From NCBI GenBank assembly GCA_963575745.1, contig CAUYUJ010014604.1:859784-923783 (forward strand): 64,000 nucleotides of DNA, read 5' to 3'. This stretch comes from Prorocentrum cordatum. Taxonomy: Eukaryota; Sar; Dinophyceae; Prorocentrales; Prorocentraceae. The notes below the pieces were generated by a model. The model was not told the DNA's origin. It did no database searches and worked only from the letters and a program-made list of their open reading frames with translations. Positions 63,251 through 64,000 of the stretch are shown here, piece after piece. The position numbers and the translations under genes were made by a program. The first letter of the stretch is position 1. Each line of letters begins with the position of its first letter.

Positions 63251-63375
63251 AACCCGCACCTTTCCGGCGAGGCGAAACGATAATGCACTAAGCACCCTGA
63301 AGCGTTATCCTGGCACCCTGGCTGTTGGCCGTTGCTTAGCAGTCCTGTGGAGCCCCCAGCAGTCCTCGAACGTGG

Positions 63376-63446
63376 CGAGGAGGAGGAGGAGGAGGAGGAG
63401 GAGGAGGAGGAGGAGGAGGAGGAGGAGGAGGAGGAGGAGGAGGAGC
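63376..63446 (+). repeat. (GGA)n microsatellite
   Basis: Pure GGA triplets over about 68 bp. Confidence 0.95.
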
Positions 63447-64000
63447 GAGGAGGATGAGGCGGGGGAGGAGAAGGCTAAGACTGAGACTGACTACCTAGAG
63501 GAAGGTCGGACCCCCTCTCTCTCGGCGCTACGGCCGCGACGCAGCGCCCCCGACCCACAAGGATGCCACCCCCAGGTTCCAAGTGGGCGCTGCCCAAAAG
63601 GGCCCAGACTGGCCCGCAGGCCAGCCCCCAAACCGAGGGCCACCAGACCCAAAACGAAAGCCACGGAGCCACCGAGGCCCTCCCCCCCAGGAACCTCCAA
63701 GGAACCAACAGGGGAGGCATCCCTCCAGGCCAGCCTCAGGCCTTCGAGACTCGCCGAGGGCGGCGGCCGCCTTCGCCAACTCCCCACCGTCGTGCCGCCA
63801 CTGAGGTCGAGCGCGGTTTGCTGACGCATCAGCCAGGCTCTGAAGGCGGAGTAGTGACCTGCTTCGTCAGGTCCTCAACCGAAATCGCCCTGTGCTCCAG
63901 CTTGGCGTAGAGCAGCTGAGATGGCTTCGTCCCGCAGATGTCTTCGGGGGTCACCGTCTGGTCGCCCTCGGAGCCACCCTCGAAAATGCCCTCCTAGCTG
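63447..64000. other. No gene recognised at window end
   Basis: GC-rich with Pro/Arg-rich frames on the plus strand and Gly/Leu-rich frames on the minus strand; no motif seen. A gene continuing beyond the window cannot be excluded. Confidence 0.4.

Overview
The window looks like dinoflagellate nuclear DNA. The strongest evidence is five sites carrying relics of the dinoflagellate trans-spliced leader (DinoSL, 3' part CCATTTTGGCTCAAG) at the 5' edge of coding blocks. High GC, very dense simple repeats and dinoflagellate-type retroelements agree with this. No species is claimed. No rRNA, tRNA or ordinary gene cluster is visible. Almost everything is retroelement, retroposed mRNA copy, satellite or microsatellite.

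Layout. 0-7 kb: three minus-strand coding blocks, including a D5-like superfamily 3 helicase (3762-5249); two of them carry spliced-leader relics. 7-10.3 kb: a long hairpin, a 16-unit hairpin array and large GAT/GAG/CAT microsatellites. 10.3-15.8 kb: a decayed non-LTR (LINE) element with zinc-finger ORF1, APE-type endonuclease, YVDD reverse transcriptase and C-terminal zinc fingers, inserted in a CAT microsatellite. 16-30 kb: short dispersed repeats, a possible two-exon gene, a retroposed gene copy with two tandem leader relics, perfect hairpins and a 90-bp satellite. 31.1-38.2 kb: a tyrosine-recombinase (DIRS-like) retroelement with a membrane-protein ORF, a gag-like ORF, RT-RNase H, a cytosine-methyltransferase-like domain and a recombinase. 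38.5-48 kb: satellite cassettes, a (GAT)n block and palindromic repeats. 48.9-56 kb: a Ty1/copia-like LTR element whose gag segment appears inverted and which is interrupted by a satellite cassette. 56-64 kb: dispersed repeats, minisatellites, possible membrane-protein exons and more satellite cassettes.

Two themes stand out. First, retroposed sequences repeatedly show the order microsatellite, DinoSL relic, coding sequence. Second, at least three unrelated satellite families (called S1, S2 and S3 here) are not free-floating arrays: each copy is bounded by the same two unique end sequences, usually with a purine-rich or hexamer tract next to one end, and one copy lies inside the copia element. 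They therefore behave like discrete transposable satellite cassettes. Two 130-bp nested palindromes with the same three-way-junction plan are a further undescribed-looking repeat. All identifications come from reading the sequence; no database search was run.
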